Origin: Limnomonas spitsbergensis
Lineage: Eukaryota > Chlorophyta > Chlorophyceae > Chlamydomonadales
Assembly (NCBI GenBank): GCA_037349105.1
Contig: JAYJMM010000116.1
Span: forward strand, 4,960,001 to 5,024,000
Direction of reading: 5' to 3'
DNA length: 64,000 nucleotides
Shown: piece by piece, positions 34,571-47,600 of the stretch
Position numbering within the stretch: the stretch's first letter is position 1
Layout: the number at the start of each line of letters is the position of its first letter
Notes under the pieces: model-generated
Databases searched by the model: none
The model's input: the letters and a program-made list of their open reading frames with translations, nothing else
What the model was told of the DNA's origin: nothing
Translations under genes and position numbers: made by a program

Positions 34571-34891
34571 TTGGCATCACTATCAATGTCAGTTGCGCCT
34601 TCCAGATGGGCAAGCCCGGATCCCAACGGCAAGTTAGTGCGGAAGATCAACTTCCTCGTGGACAATCGCAGCGAGGCCGTGAGCATAGTGTACATGAGGA
34701 TTCAGTTGACAGGCAAGGGTGTCACCATCTGGGATAATATGTCCCTTGCAGACCTGTCGGCACGGCATGAGCTCTGGCCCAACTTCCAGTTGGCTAAGAA
34801 GATGAAGTCCAGGGCGTTTTCACACGTGCTCGGCTCTTTGTCGATGGGGTGGAGGTGGCCGCATGATTTTGTGCTCTCATTTGTCAGGTGA
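34571..34891 (+). other. Orphan coding-like segment
   Basis: The frame reads GKLVRKINFLVDNRSEAVSI, VYMRIQLTGKGVTIWDNMSL and LWPNFQLAKKMKSRAF. The amino-acid mix is plausible for a folded domain, unlike neighbouring frames. An acceptor-like CCTTCCAG stands just upstream at 34603. I do not recognise it, and no flanking exons were found. It may be the end of a transposon-borne gene. Confidence 0.25.
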
Positions 34892-34899
34892 AGGGGGAG

Positions 34900-37220
34900 T
34901 CTTGACCTCGGCTTTGACAAATAGTCCTTGATGGGAAGACTATCCCCTTGATTAGCACGATTCCTATCTCTGATCTCATATGTTTGTATCATTGTTTCTA
35001 AATCACTTGTGCAACATCGAAATCGCTCACTTACAGAAGTTTCACACACGGTATTCATCTCAATGATTTTTACACACAGTTCACACGTTTACACACTTAA
35101 CTCACTTAAGTTACGCATCACACAGTGTCTCACCTAGTTCACACTTTATAAAACTCTTAAAGTCACTGAAGTGTCGCTCATGCATCATACAGATTTTACA
35201 CATACTTGTAAAATAGCACTTAGATTTTCATGTTTTCTTCTTAATTTTCCTAGGAGGCATCCAACCGAACTCTTTTGCACCCACGTCATGTTTTATGGCT
35301 GGGGCTAATCTTCTGCACTATGGTATGGGGGTCATTCCCACCCTACTGCTCGGTGGTTGTGTGTTGGTTGCTTTCCCAGGGGGGTCACTGGTTTTCGCTC
35401 GCTGTCCCTAGCGTATTTAGTGCCTGTACCGGTCTACGGGCACAAGACCCATGCATCAAATGTGAAGCCCCGTTGGATTGTAAAAACTTCAGAAACTTCA
35501 CAGGGCGTGTGGTCGCGTGTGCACAAACGTGAGGCTGTGACTTGGCGCCGTCAGCACAGCCGACACTACAGGACTGTGCAGCTGTGAGACACTGCTGCAA
35601 GCGATGTTGGGCATGGTCCTGGCTGTACATGAAAGCTGTACTCGAGCTTGCTCATCCCCTACCAGCCCCATTCGTCCGAGCCTTAAGCACGGCCTTGTGG
35701 GTATGCAGAATCCTAAACATGAAAGCTCTGGGCGGCCCTCCTCAAAGGCTTGTTCCCGAGGCGCCCAAGAGGCCACACAAATGCAGGCCGAGTCGGGCCT
35801 CGGGTGCCCAGAGAGCACTGTATTTCTCGGGCCCAGCTAGGAGTGGCCTGATGCACCGCTCACTGCCGCCGTACTGCAGGCCACCCTGCTGAGTGACAAA
35901 GCATGGTCATCAAGCATCGTCTCTGGTGCTGCCCCACAGCATCTGGCATTCTTGCAGGTCGATAAGGTTGCAAGTGTAGGCCCAGCTCAAAAGGCTCGGC
36001 CACATGGGCACCTGCCTGTCTAGTCGGGCAAGAAGGAAACTGAAGGATAATGTGGGGGGAGGAAACAAAGAGAGGGGGAAAAAAGGGATTGAGAGGGAGT
36101 TACCGGTATGTGACAATGAAAAAGACGGTTAGGAATGGAAGCATCTTGCATGCATGTGCATGTTGTTTACGGGAGGTATGGGATAGGAGGTGAGGTAGCA
36201 GGGGGCAAAAGTGGGGGGAGGGCGTTTTTGGATGAAGGGTTTCCACCTGTCCTAGGGGTTTTCCACCTGTCCTACCATCCCAGAGGAAGCATAGGGGTCT
36301 GTGTTGGCCCACCTCATCCCTAAGATAAAATTGACCGCCTTGAATGGAGAGTCCTTAACTTGCTACATCATGACGATCCTTATTCCTGGTTCGGAAGTCA
36401 TGACTCCCATGAGACATGCATTCATGCACAAGGTAGCCTGTTTGCCAGTTGCCACAGCCACACAGCCGCACAGCCGGGCCTAACCGCCTATCATCTGATA
36501 TAGGTACTGACACTTATATCCCTGGGCCTTGCGGAATAAGCTCGGCCATTTGGGTCCCCAGTCGTACTACTGTGCTGCAACCTCCCAGACCAGGTGCCCC
36601 GTGCTCATGTGCACATAATGTAGCGGAATCGTAGGGTTTGAAGCATGACGACTCTCACAACTACTTTCTTGGAATGGCATAAGCCTTCTTTGGATTAATC
36701 ACTTAAGCTGGTTGAATAGGTCCTGACTTCTGAGCCCCTCCTGCTGCCTTGGCCTTCAGTTAAATACTTCAAGAGTTCAAGGCTGGGCCTGCCTACCTGA
36801 CTGGCCGGCCTGTCATGCTGACGTTGCTTTAAGACACTGACAAGTTACAGCCAAAGCTCGACTGCCATTGCTATTTCTATCCAAGCATATTTATCATTCG
36901 CGAGGCGCATTTGGTGAGGCAGGAGGTGAACTGTTTCGGTCTATCCGAATGCAAGCACCCACGTCACATTTGAATGAGGCCTGACATTCATAATGCATTC
37001 AATCATATTCTCTTAGTTTTCATGCTTGCACGAACGGCAAAGTTCACTAGACTCGAATTCAAAAGAACCCTAACGCTGGGCGTTTGAGATTTTGAGGGGC
37101 TCGCGTCGGCAGCTCCCATTGTGAAGATTGCAATAACGCACTCGCCTCTAGATACTGGTAACACCCATTCTTATTTTTGCGCCCTCCTACGTTATCCCCC
37201 CCCTTCGGTCAGTTAGAAAG
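34900..37220. other. Intergenic with LINE debris
   Basis: At about 35535-35620 there is a weak copy of the LINE zinc-motif region (TTGGCGCCGTCAGCACAGCC). At about 35960-36040 a tail copy lies in reverse orientation (GGCTCGGCCACATGGGC). 35080-35200 has repeated TTCACAC/ACTCACTTAAG phrases. No supported gene; the promoter of the next gene must lie in the last few hundred bases. Confidence 0.5.
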
Positions 37221-39557
37221 ATGGAGCACGAGCAAGGCGACAACGCGAGTGGATGGACGTTCGTAGACAATCCGTTCGACAACGTCAACAGGCACGTCGA
37301 ACAAGTTTTGGGGTCTTGGTCACCACCAAACTGTACTAACACACTGACGTTCTTGAAACCTCAGCTCTGCTGGCGAGCCAGAGACCACTGCAGGAGCTAT
37401 TTCAACCGAATCTCCCCTTGGCCATGAGGGACAAAGCAATGATTCTCCAAAGGCAAGTGCTGAGATCATGAAGACATGTAATGCGGCAGGGATCTAGGTC
37501 ATGGTGGCCAAGTACATGGCGCCTCCCTGCTGTATGTGCCAGAAGGGGAGGATACGGTGAGATGGAGATCAGGGAGTGTACCGGTGTACAGTTGCCTGCT
37601 AGACTTGTTTGTTCTTCTGCTGACTTTGTAAGGAGTTCCTCAAGTCAGCACTCGCACACTCTCCACAGAGTGAGAAGGCAGCTGACCTCGTTCTGAGTCG
37701 GTCCATCTCCGACGCCGCTTCTGATGTTGAGTACCAGCAAGGGCCCCTGACCGACTTGCCAGGACCAATCACAGAGCTGGACAGCCCGCAGCAGCTGCCC
37801 GACAGCCCGCAGCAACAGCTCCAGGACAGGGCCGAGGCTCACCGCTATAAGATCGCGGAGGACGCAGCGCGGGGCGGGACGGCGGCCCTCATGGCTGTCC
37901 TGCAGCAGCATGCCGCAGCGGCGGCAGCTGCAGTCACCAGCTTGCTGGCCTCCGCAGGCGAGGCGCTCAGTGTCGTCGCCCTGGAGGTGCAGGCTGAGTG
38001 GGCCGAGCTGAGCGCCACCATCTCTCAGGTCATACAGCAGGCCAGGACGCAGGCTGAGGGAGCCAAGCTGGCAGCGGTACGACAAACAGAGGAGTACTGC
38101 GTGAAATTCTCCAAGGTGGGTCCGGGGGACCATGTGCAGCGGGCTTGAGACTACTGTTGCACCTCATCTACACTGCAAAGTGCGCATGCAGCCATGTTGC
38201 ATGGATACCCTCTGCTCGTTGGACGCTGAGGTGGCCAGGCTGTCCCCTTGTGTTGTTCGTTACGACGAAACGTGGGAATCCTAATGTGGGACTGTGAGTA
38301 AATGAAAAAGTATACGACTGTAGCTACTAGTCCTTGGGGGTGAAAGTGAATAGGGAACTGCGCTTTGCCTGGCTGAAGCCCTTATCCTTGCCGCCGCATT
38401 TCTAAGCGTGACATGGGACAGCCCATGGGTGCTGAGACTCAATGCTCTGGAGCGGCACTGTATGTTAAGATATGGCTGGAGGAGTCAGGCTTTTTAAACA
38501 GTAGTTAACTCGTCCCTATCATGCATTCATGCATGGGGCATGATGTTCTTCTCGAGATTTGAAGCCATCGCAAAGGGTTGCAAGTTCCTGCGATACCGGT
38601 GCAATTCACCGTAGTTAATTGATTTTAATACCCCGCTGTTTTGGTCTCGGTACCTGAACTGCACTTAATCATACAATTTATGTACCAGCCAAGGTATTTC
38701 AATGGCGTACTCATCCTGGAATGTTCAGTCGACCCTGGGTTTCTGCTCATGCCCCAAACTACTTCCAGGCGCTGAATGGCCCGCGTCCCTCGTGGGCTCT
38801 GATGTCCCTGGGGGCAGTTGCAGCACTGGCGTTTGTCACCGTTGGGGCGATGTGGCTGACGAACCGCAAATTGTCGTACCAAGTCAGGACCAGGGACAAG
38901 GTAAGGGGAGTAATGCCGGGATCTCCGGCAGCTATGCCTACTACTGTGTTCAAGGGTGGCACACATTTAGAGGCACTCTGCCTGCCAGCTCGGATGCGAT
39001 TGGCTGCCTCGGAATTGAGTAAGTTGAGAACAGTGTGTGCGGGCAGAGACATCTGGTTTTCATGCCTTACGCACCTGTTGATAACCATTGCACAATGAGG
39101 CATGTCCTGATTTTCCTGATTGCCTGCCATCAAGATGTTTGGTGCTGGATGCGTCACCATTTTCTGTACTTCGCCCTCCTGGCTGCTATCTGCAAACCCC
39201 TGCGACCCTTCGCCGACGAAGTTGTTTGTGGAGACTTCTGAGTCCGGCCTGCACGGCGCGCTTGCGAGCTGTTGCATGTCAGTTGTACCATTCAATTTTT
39301 AAGCCTGGAAATGAGTTTAAATTTGGCATCCCATCCACTGTCAAAACAATGGAAACCAACCATGAATGCAGCTTCATCCCGTACCCTGACTGTTGCCCTC
39401 GTCTTTTGAGCAGGAGCTTGCGAGCCTGGTGCTCCGTATTTTGAACCTTCAGGAGAGGCTGCGGCACCCCGGGGAGTCTGCTACCCCACTCATGTGCCAT
39501 ACTGCTATGAACATGCCCTCGTTTGGGGTGTACCCGACCGTCAGCAGCTGGGCATGA
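37221..39557 (+). CDS. Protein with N-terminal AIM-like motif and C-terminal membrane segment (possible ATG8-interacting type)
   Basis: Five-exon model, about 285 residues. Exon 1 starts at ATG 37221 (MEHEQGDNASGWTFVDNPFD); its donor is ambiguous. Exon 2 is about 37394-37452 (ELFQPNLPLAMRDKAMILQ) with a GC-AG donor. Exon 3 is 37671-38115, Gln/Ala-rich helices. Exon 4 is 38769-38900 (GPRPSWALMSLGAVAALAFV, one membrane span, then basic residues). Exon 5 is 39414-39557 (ELASLVLRILNLQERLRHPG, stop TGA). Exons 3-5 join cleanly in phase 0. The acidic WTFV near the N-terminus fits an ATG8-interacting (AIM/LIR) motif, and the layout of AIM, long cytosolic part and C-terminal span resembles plant ATG8-interacting proteins ATI1/2. 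That comparison is architectural only. It would act at the ER or plastid membrane if correct. Confidence 0.65.
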
Positions 39558-41643
39558 GGCTGAGAGATGCAGAGACTCGGTGGGCTGCGCGTACCTGGTC
39601 CTGCCCTTGTGTGCGCGCCAATGCCCTGTCCTGCCCCGGTACGTGTGCCACCGTTGCGGCGAATGTTCAGTTCAAGCACTACCTCGTATGTATTGGCATC
39701 GCTCCCTGCGTTTGCATTTTGTGCCACTCAACACGTGGCCGTCTGTGCCTCTTAAGATTTCCTGGGGCTCTCCTGGGTGATCCCCAGGAACACAGACAAG
39801 CTTGTTATTCTGTACAATATAAATGCTTTTGAATTCCCACTTCGAGTGGGATTAGCCTTAGCACCTGTTGCTGATACTGTTTAAAGATGCATAACTTCAT
39901 TTGTCCGAGCCGCAAGAGGGGCGTTGATTCTATATTTTTGATGATGCATCCAATTTGCAGGAACCCCTGTTGGAGGCATGTGTAAGCTTGTGTGCAAACA
40001 TTGCGAGATTTTTGTAAAACGTGAATTTGTTATCCCTCCGCTTCCACCTGTTTGTATTTTGTGCTGTCTTAGGGCAGGTCTTGGACAGGTGTTGCCCTGC
40101 CTGATAATCTGAGGTGGATGAGTTATGTCGGCATGTGGTGTCGGGGCAGTGTGTTTCGTCCCCGCTGTGCATATGACCTTTCTAGTGTGTCTTGCCCACA
40201 GGACCCAAACGCTTTGTTAGTTGTATTCCACGTGGCACCCCAGACTGCCTCATTTACTATTCCTGTACTCTCTGCGAGACCCTGGCGAGACTCAGTTTGC
40301 CAAAATCTGTAACAAAATATGTGTAACATGGACCAATCCAAAACTCAATACATTTATTTCTGATGGTGGCAGTTGTATGCTTGCACTGGTCTTCCTTTTG
40401 TGGCTGTCAACTCTGTTGGTAATGCTGAGCGGCCCGAAGATGCTCTTTGCACAGACATGAAGAGTGGGCGGCCTGATGATTGATGAGTCAATGATGTTGA
40501 ACCTCTGGGTCCTTCCAAAAAGGCTCGGCAGCATGGGCGGCTGGGCGCCCAACAGTCTTCTGGTTGGGAGGAAAGGAAACGGAAGACAAGAGGGGAGAGA
40601 AACACAAAGACGACATGAAGCTGTTAGTTTCTCTTCCTCCCGACCAGACAGTCGGGCGTCCACGCGGCCGAGCCTTTTGAGCATGGCCCTGGGGTGTAAT
40701 GTCATTGACAAAGGAAAAAGGAAGAGTCCCCCCCCCCTAAATGCATCATTAGGGAACGCCATAATTTCATTTTTTCATACTTTCCAGTGCAGATATCGGG
40801 CTGCCCATACCGGTTCAAGCAACAACGACGAAGGTTGAAGGTTAGAAGTTGGGACGCCCCAGAGGCAGACTAGGATTGACCCTGGAAAGTAAAAGTGCAG
40901 AGGAGGAGGTAAAACAAAGTCCTGTCCCCCATTATGAAAACATGTGAATGGTAGCCGAGCTGACAACCCATCCACCCGGCCTGCTCCTTATTAACCCAGT
41001 CAACCTGGTCAAACCCTGGTTTCTCCCCAGCAGAGAACGTGCCCACGGCATGGGAGGGCCTGTCAATTGCCTGCTTTTCAGTTTCACCGCTACTGAAACT
41101 GTGTGTCCTGCCCATATCCGTATGGTTGTAAAAGAAGGAGGTTACGTAAATCTGTACCAGGGTACTAAATCGCACTGAGATCAATGGCTGTTGCATGGGT
41201 GAAACTCCACGGAAATCGATAGACTGCAGGCTTGACAGGAAAAGGGAAACGCCGCAGCATGGCTTGCCTGCAGTGATGCCCTAGCATGGGATGTCCTAAG
41301 TGCCAAAGGGGTGGCAAGGCAAAGGCAAGGGCGATTCCACAATTGGTTGAGGTCGGTTAAAGCCGATGACTAGATTCTAGTCACATTTTGTCTTTCAGCT
41401 GTGAGAGCGGTGAGAGCAGGGGGGTGAGATTGTCCCTACAACCAGAATCTGATTTTTCGACTGCTACCCAGGAGGTTGTTCACGCAATTTTCTAACGTGG
41501 ATAGGAGCGCATCTAAGGATCGCGCGTCGTTGGTCGACCTGCTGGCAGTGGCCCTTCAGTGGGATTGGCGACCTTATACAAGTTGCAATGCAAGAGCATA
41601 AGCACCGAATATTGATTTAGTATCGGTCGGACAGGCCACAGGC
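39558..41643. other. Intergenic, with an inverted pair of LINE tails
   Basis: LINE 3' tails face each other: a reverse copy at about 40490-40600 (CTCGGCAGCATGGGCGGC) and a forward copy at about 40635-40712. TGTAA polyadenylation-like signals occur at 40307 and 40321, downstream of the preceding gene. No supported gene otherwise. Confidence 0.5.
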
Positions 41644-44600
41644 ATGTCGAACCCCAGGACCCCGCAGTCTACCAGCGGTTCAGTTGATCGCCCCATCACG
41701 GCCTTAATGTCTAGAAAATTGAAGGTGAGACAGCTGCGCACCCAAGTTTCGGCTTTGGGTCGCTACCATGGGCGATGGCGACTAAGCATGCACCCGTTGT
41801 CTGGGCCATACCCTGTACCAGTACTCCCTGCATGCCTCCGTGATGCACATGCGATGTTTGGGTATTATCCCGGCAATGGCCTATGCTCCCTGCATAACAC
41901 CATGAGGCACATATGATGCCAGGATAATACACCGGCAACGCCCCATGCTCCTTGCATGCCGCCATGATACACATGTGATGGTTGGGTAATACACCGGCAA
42001 CGCCCCATGCGCCCTGCATGCCGCCATGATGCACATGTGTTGTTTTGGCAACCACCGGCAATGCCCCATGCGCCCTGCATGCCAACATGATGCACATGAT
42101 GACATGGCGCACATGATGCACATGCATTGCGCAGCTGGCTCTTCTGGAGGAAGCGTCGATACGAGGGGACAGCTGCGGCGTGACGGAGATACCGGAACAG
42201 GTGTTCCTCAAAGACAAGCTGCATGAACTGGTCCTGTCCAACAACTTTATTACAACGCTGCCCGCCGCCATCTCAGGCCTGGTGGCCCTGCGGGTCCTGC
42301 GCATGGACAGAAACCAGCTTAACATGGTGCCACCAGAGATCTGCAAGCTGTCAGCTTTGGTCACGCTGGACCTGTCTGGAAACAAGGCGAGCCTTGCACA
42401 TGGGAGTCTGCATGGGGTTCGCATGGGAGTCTGCATGGGAATGCACATGGGAGTCTGCATGGGATTATTCATTGAATTACACATGGGAATGCACATGGGA
42501 GTCTGCATGGGGTCCACATGGGAGTACACATTGAGCTCCCTCATGGGGTACTGCTTCTGCTGCTGCAAGCAGCAGGAGCAGCAGCAGACGCCGAGCTGCG
42601 TTCTCACATGCTTGAGTCGTAGGCGCACTGCAGGTCAGTGTAAACAGTTTGTCACTGTTTATTTTAGGGTGCTTTAGCTAGAATTCAGCAGGAATGTGGC
42701 TGGGGGGCCTCCTTCAGTAGGGCCTGCTGCTGGGGCTTCTGGCGGTAGGCCGGTGAAGGGTCCCATTTGGTGTCCAAGGTGCTTATTTGTTCCCCTCGGC
42801 CCGATGCTGGATGCCCAGCGGCGTGTCAAATGTGGTTTTATGTGCTCATAATCAACACTGCACTCCAGCAGCATGTACCTCAGCAGCATTGAACCACTGA
42901 CTGCTCCCCTTGCAGCTGACGGGTTTGCCCCTAGAGATCGGGCTGTGCGTGGAGCTGAGCTCCCTGAACCTCATGGGAAACCCCCTCAGCGATAAGCTCC
43001 CGCCCGGCCCCGCCACCTCCAGCTCTGACCGGCCGCTCGGCCCAGGCAGTGCCGCATGGGCGGACCAGGCAACCTGGCTGGATACATATCTGTGTGGGCG
43101 GCAAGCACTGCTGTCTGACCGCACCCAGAGGGAAGCTTTGGTGAAAAAGGGCACTCGGGTGCTGCTGGCGGCGGTACGGGAGCGGCTGGACCCCGTGCTA
43201 TGTGTGGAGGTGAGAGCGGGGAGTGTAGAGCGGCTCGAAAAAGGAGTGAGATGAGGGCAAGGAGCAGGATGAGGGCAAGCAGGGGGGAGATGGAGCCATG
43301 GAGCTCGTGCTTGCTCGGGGCCTGCCTGTATGCAGGTGCTGGGGCATGCCCCCATTGCAGTCTGGGCTATGCTGTGAATTCTGCGCTGCCCTTTGTGCCT
43401 GCCTCCGAAACATATATGACAGATAGCTGGTTGTTGACTGTCTGCTGCCCGCTAACCCTTGCGCAGATCAAGGGATCAAGCATTGGGGAAGTCTTCATTG
43501 TTCGCTGAGCATTGAGCAGCCAAACTCGGTGACTGTCTGCTGCCCGCCATCCCTTGCGCAGATCCAGGGACGGCTCGATGAAATCAAGCTGGCGGATGTG
43601 ACCGCGGAGGTCACGCGAGCCATGGCCGGTGCTGACCTGCCTCGCCTGCAACGGGCGCTGCGAGCGGTGGAGGATTCGGGTCTAGAGGGCGAGTTGGCAG
43701 ACCGCTGCCGGCGTGCAGTGGAGGTCTGCGCGCAGCTCAAGGAGCTGTGCCTGGGCCAGGTGTGGAGCCTACCGTGTCCTGATGTCTCGCAAGCAATATA
43801 GCGCAGAACAGGGAGGGAGGGCTTGGTGCGGGCCGGGAGGAGCTGGGAGGGGCGGGCAGGGAGGGCGGGCTTGGTGCGGGCTGGGAGGGGCAAGCAGGGA
43901 GGGCGGGCTTGGTGCGGGCTGGCAGGGGCAAGCAGGGAGGGCAGGCTTGGGGCTGGCCAGGAGGGGCGACAGGGAGGGCAGGGAGGGGTGGCTGGGAGGG
44001 GCAGGCAGGGAGGGCAGGCTTGGTGCGGGCCAGGGAGGGGCGGGCAAGGAGGGCGGGCTTGGAAATGCCTAGGCATGCTGAGGCTGGTGCACTGAGTCAC
44101 CTGCAGCTTGTGGACCCTAAGGCAGATCCATTACTTTTCTGTAAGACCACAATAGCCTCGATGAAGGAGGCACCTCGATGTTCAGAATGGCTGTGGTATC
44201 CTTCAAATCGTCCTTTTAGGCCAAAGGGTGCGTGGGTAGTTAAACCCACACTACATGAACGTGAGCTGATGCACTAAGTCTGCCCCGCAGGACCTGACCG
44301 GCCTATCCGAGGCGGTCCGCGCGTGGGAGGATCTGAGCGGCGGCGCATTGGCTGCTCAGGGGGAAGACTACACCAACGCCCGGCTGGCGGTCAGGCGCAT
44401 GCAGCGTCACCTACGCGACCAGGCGAAGAGCAGAGAGGGCGACGCTTCCACGCGGCCAGGGTTTCTGGCCTCGCCAGTGCCTCACGTCCTTCTGGGGTCT
44501 GCGAGGGCCGCCAGACACAAGGCAGTGTGCGATGCCGGGGACGGGAACACTGGCATTCGCTCGTACAAACAGTGGCTGGCTGAGAAGGTGCTACAGGGCG

Positions 44601-47600
44601 AGGCGGAGAGAGAGCACCGTTCCCGGCTCAAGGTAAGGATGGGGTAGGGATGGGGTGGGGGCAGGGTAGGGATGGGGTAGGAGCGGGGAAGAGGCTTACT
44701 AGGGGCAAAGTAGGGATGTTAGGGGCGAGGTAGTGGCGGGGTAGGAATGCCTGGCAGCAGACCTGCTGGTTGTTGGCTATCTGCTCATGCCCCCCATCAC
44801 CCCACTGCTCCTCCCCGTATGACGCCTGCATGATGTTATTATTGTTTGCGTTCTGGCAGGAGGACATCCGCCTGGAGGATGAGCGGCGCCGCAGGGACAA
44901 CCTGGAGGGGCGGCAGCGCAACCTCGAGCGGGAGATGGGGTGGCCAACACGCCTCCCAATTGGCCCGCGCACAGGATCCTTCAGAAATGCTGGAAGGCTT
45001 GAGGAGACACGTCGGTAAGGATGTGTTCAATGGGGGGGGGGGCGTTGGTAGGGAAGGGGGGGAGTGTGTGGTCGGGGGGGGGCGTGGGTAGGGAAGGGGG
45101 GAGTGTGTGGTCAAGGGGGGGGCATGGGTAGGGAAGGGGGGGAATCGTGGGTTGGGAAGGGGGGATTGTGGTCAAGGGGGGGGGCATGGGTAGGGAAGGG
45201 GGGGAATCGTGGGTAGGGAAGGGGGTGAGTGTGTGGTCAAGGAGGGGGGCATGGGTAGGGAAGGGGGGGAATCGTGGGTAGGGAAGGGGGGATTGTGGTC
45301 AAGGGGGGGGGCATGGGTAGGGAAGGGGGGGAATCGTGGGTAGGGAAGGGGGGATTGTGGTCAAGGGGGGGGGCATGGGTAGGGAAGGGGGGGAATCGTG
45401 GGTAGGGAAGGGGGGATTGTGGTCAAGGGGGGGGGGCATGGGTAGGGAAGGGGGGGAATCGTGGGTAGGGAAGGGGGGATTGTGGTCAAGGGGGGGGGCA
45501 TGGGTAGGGAAGGGGGGGAATCGTGGGTAGGGAAGGGGGTGAGTGTGTGGTCAAGGAGGGGGGGTAGGGAAGGGGGTGCTTGTGTGGTCAAGGAGGGGGG
45601 GTAGGGCAGGGGGTGAGTGTGTGGTCAAGGAGGGGGGTAGGGAAGGGGGTGCTTGTGTGGTCAAGGAGGGGGGTAGGGAAGGGGGTGAGTGTGTGGTCAA
45701 GGAGGGGGGGGGGTAGGGAAGGGGGTGCTTGTGTGGTCAAGGAGGGGGGGGGTAGGGAAGGGGGTGCTTGTGTGGTCAAGGAGGGGGGTAGGGAAGGGGG
45801 TGAGTGTGTGGTCAAGGAGGGGGGGAAGGGAAGGGGGTGAGTGTGTGGTCAAGGGGGGGGGGTAGGGCAGGGGGTGCTTGTGTGGTCAAGGAGGGGGGGG
45901 TAGGGAAGGGGGTGAGTGTGTGGTCAAGGAGGGGGGTAGGGAAGGGGGTGAGTGTGTGGTCAAGGAGGGGGGGAAGGGAAGGGGGTGAGTGTGTGGTCAA
46001 GGGGGGGGTAGGGCAGGGGGTGCTTGTGTGGTCAAGGAGGGGGGGGGTAGGGAAGGGGGTGAGTGTGTGGTCAAGGAGGGGGGGTAGGGAAGGGGGTGAG
46101 TGTGTGGTCAAGGAGGGGGGGGTAGGGAAGGGGGTGAGTGTGTGGTCAAGGAGGGGGGGTAGGGAAGGGGGTGAGTGTGTGCTTTAGGGGGGGGTAGCCT
46201 TGGGTTTGGGAGGTGTGTGTTTATTGGTGTATGTCGTGAGAGGGTCACAGTGATAACACGAGTTGTTTGTTTCTGCGGGGTGAGACATGCTAGCTGGTCC
46301 CATACAATATGCATTCATTGATTTTGTTCCTCCCTTGGCTTTACAAAAACAAACTGCGTTGTTTCCTTAGCCTTCACGCCCCTACTAGGGCGTAGCTTTC
46401 TTTCTTTTGTAACCAAAATAAGGAATAGGGCCCTTCCCAGGACGAACCACCTGGATGTAGTTAATGGCTTGATGGGGAGAAATCTCACTCTTCTTGTGAC
46501 AAGAGGAAGAGTCTTGTCCCTTGTCTCCTCCCTGCATACCCCCTCTGCCCGCTCCCCTGCTGTTCAGGACATACATGGGCGCCAAAGGCGTCAACTCTCA
46601 TGTGCTCAGCAGCCCCGACGGCCCGCTCCTGCCTGCAGGCTATGGAGTGGGCAACGGAAACGGAGGGGGCTATAGAGTTGGTGCCGCCAGGCCCACGACG
46701 GTGCCTGCGCACTCCCAGAGGCAGCCGGTTGCAGCAAGTGCGCTGGCCTACTTGGTGGGGCAACCGGCGGGGCAAGGGCGGCCAAACTCGGTGCCCACAG
46801 CAGGGGGCGCCTCGCGCCTGGCGGCCGCCGCTCCGCGGCCAAAGCCGCGGAACGGCGCAGAGACTCTGCCTCGGCTGCGCGTGTACCCCAGCATGGCAGT
46901 GGCCATGAACCTGATCAGCCCCAAAGAAACCGCAAGGTCCGCGGCCCGAGGGGCATCGGATTGCTCCGCGCCCGCTCTGCAGGCAGCCACCAAGAGTACA
47001 CTCGCCTCTGCTTTACGGGGCTCCGTTTTGTTAGTGCATGGAGCGCAGGAAGGACTTGCTGGTAGCAGCAGGAGCAGCAGGAGCAGCATGGCGCTGGTAC
47101 CTGCAGAGGCTGAGCTTGCTGAAGGACTCGTTGAAAGGCCTTTGGCAAAGCCCCGTGCCAGTGTTGAGGCATGGCAGTCTGTGCAGCTGTCGAAGCCTGC
47201 ACTGGCGGCATTCTCCTCTGCCGCATCTTCTAGGGCTACGCTGGCAGATGAGGACCCTGATGATGCGGGCTTTGAGGAGCTTGAGCGATGCTCGGCTGAG
47301 GTGCCGGAAGCAGAGGGGGACGCAAATCAGCTGAAGGAGGGGGAAGACCGTGGTAAGGATTCTGAGGAAGATGCCTACGATGAGGGCCATGAGGAGAATG
47401 AGGATGCTTATGAGGAGGAGGAGGAGGCACCAGAACCACAGCTCAGAATGAAGGAGGAGGAGGAGGAGGAGGGGGTGCAAGAACCACAGCTCAGAATGAA
47501 GGAGGTGGAGGAGGAAGTTTATGCAGAGGGGCATGAGGCAGAGGCACAACCTGAATCCACGGAGTTGGAGAATAGGGATGCATATGAGGAGGGCGGAGCA

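Noticed and set aside
45015..46195. CRISPR-like regular repeats
   Set aside because: Eukaryotic G-rich minisatellite without distinct spacers or cas genes.
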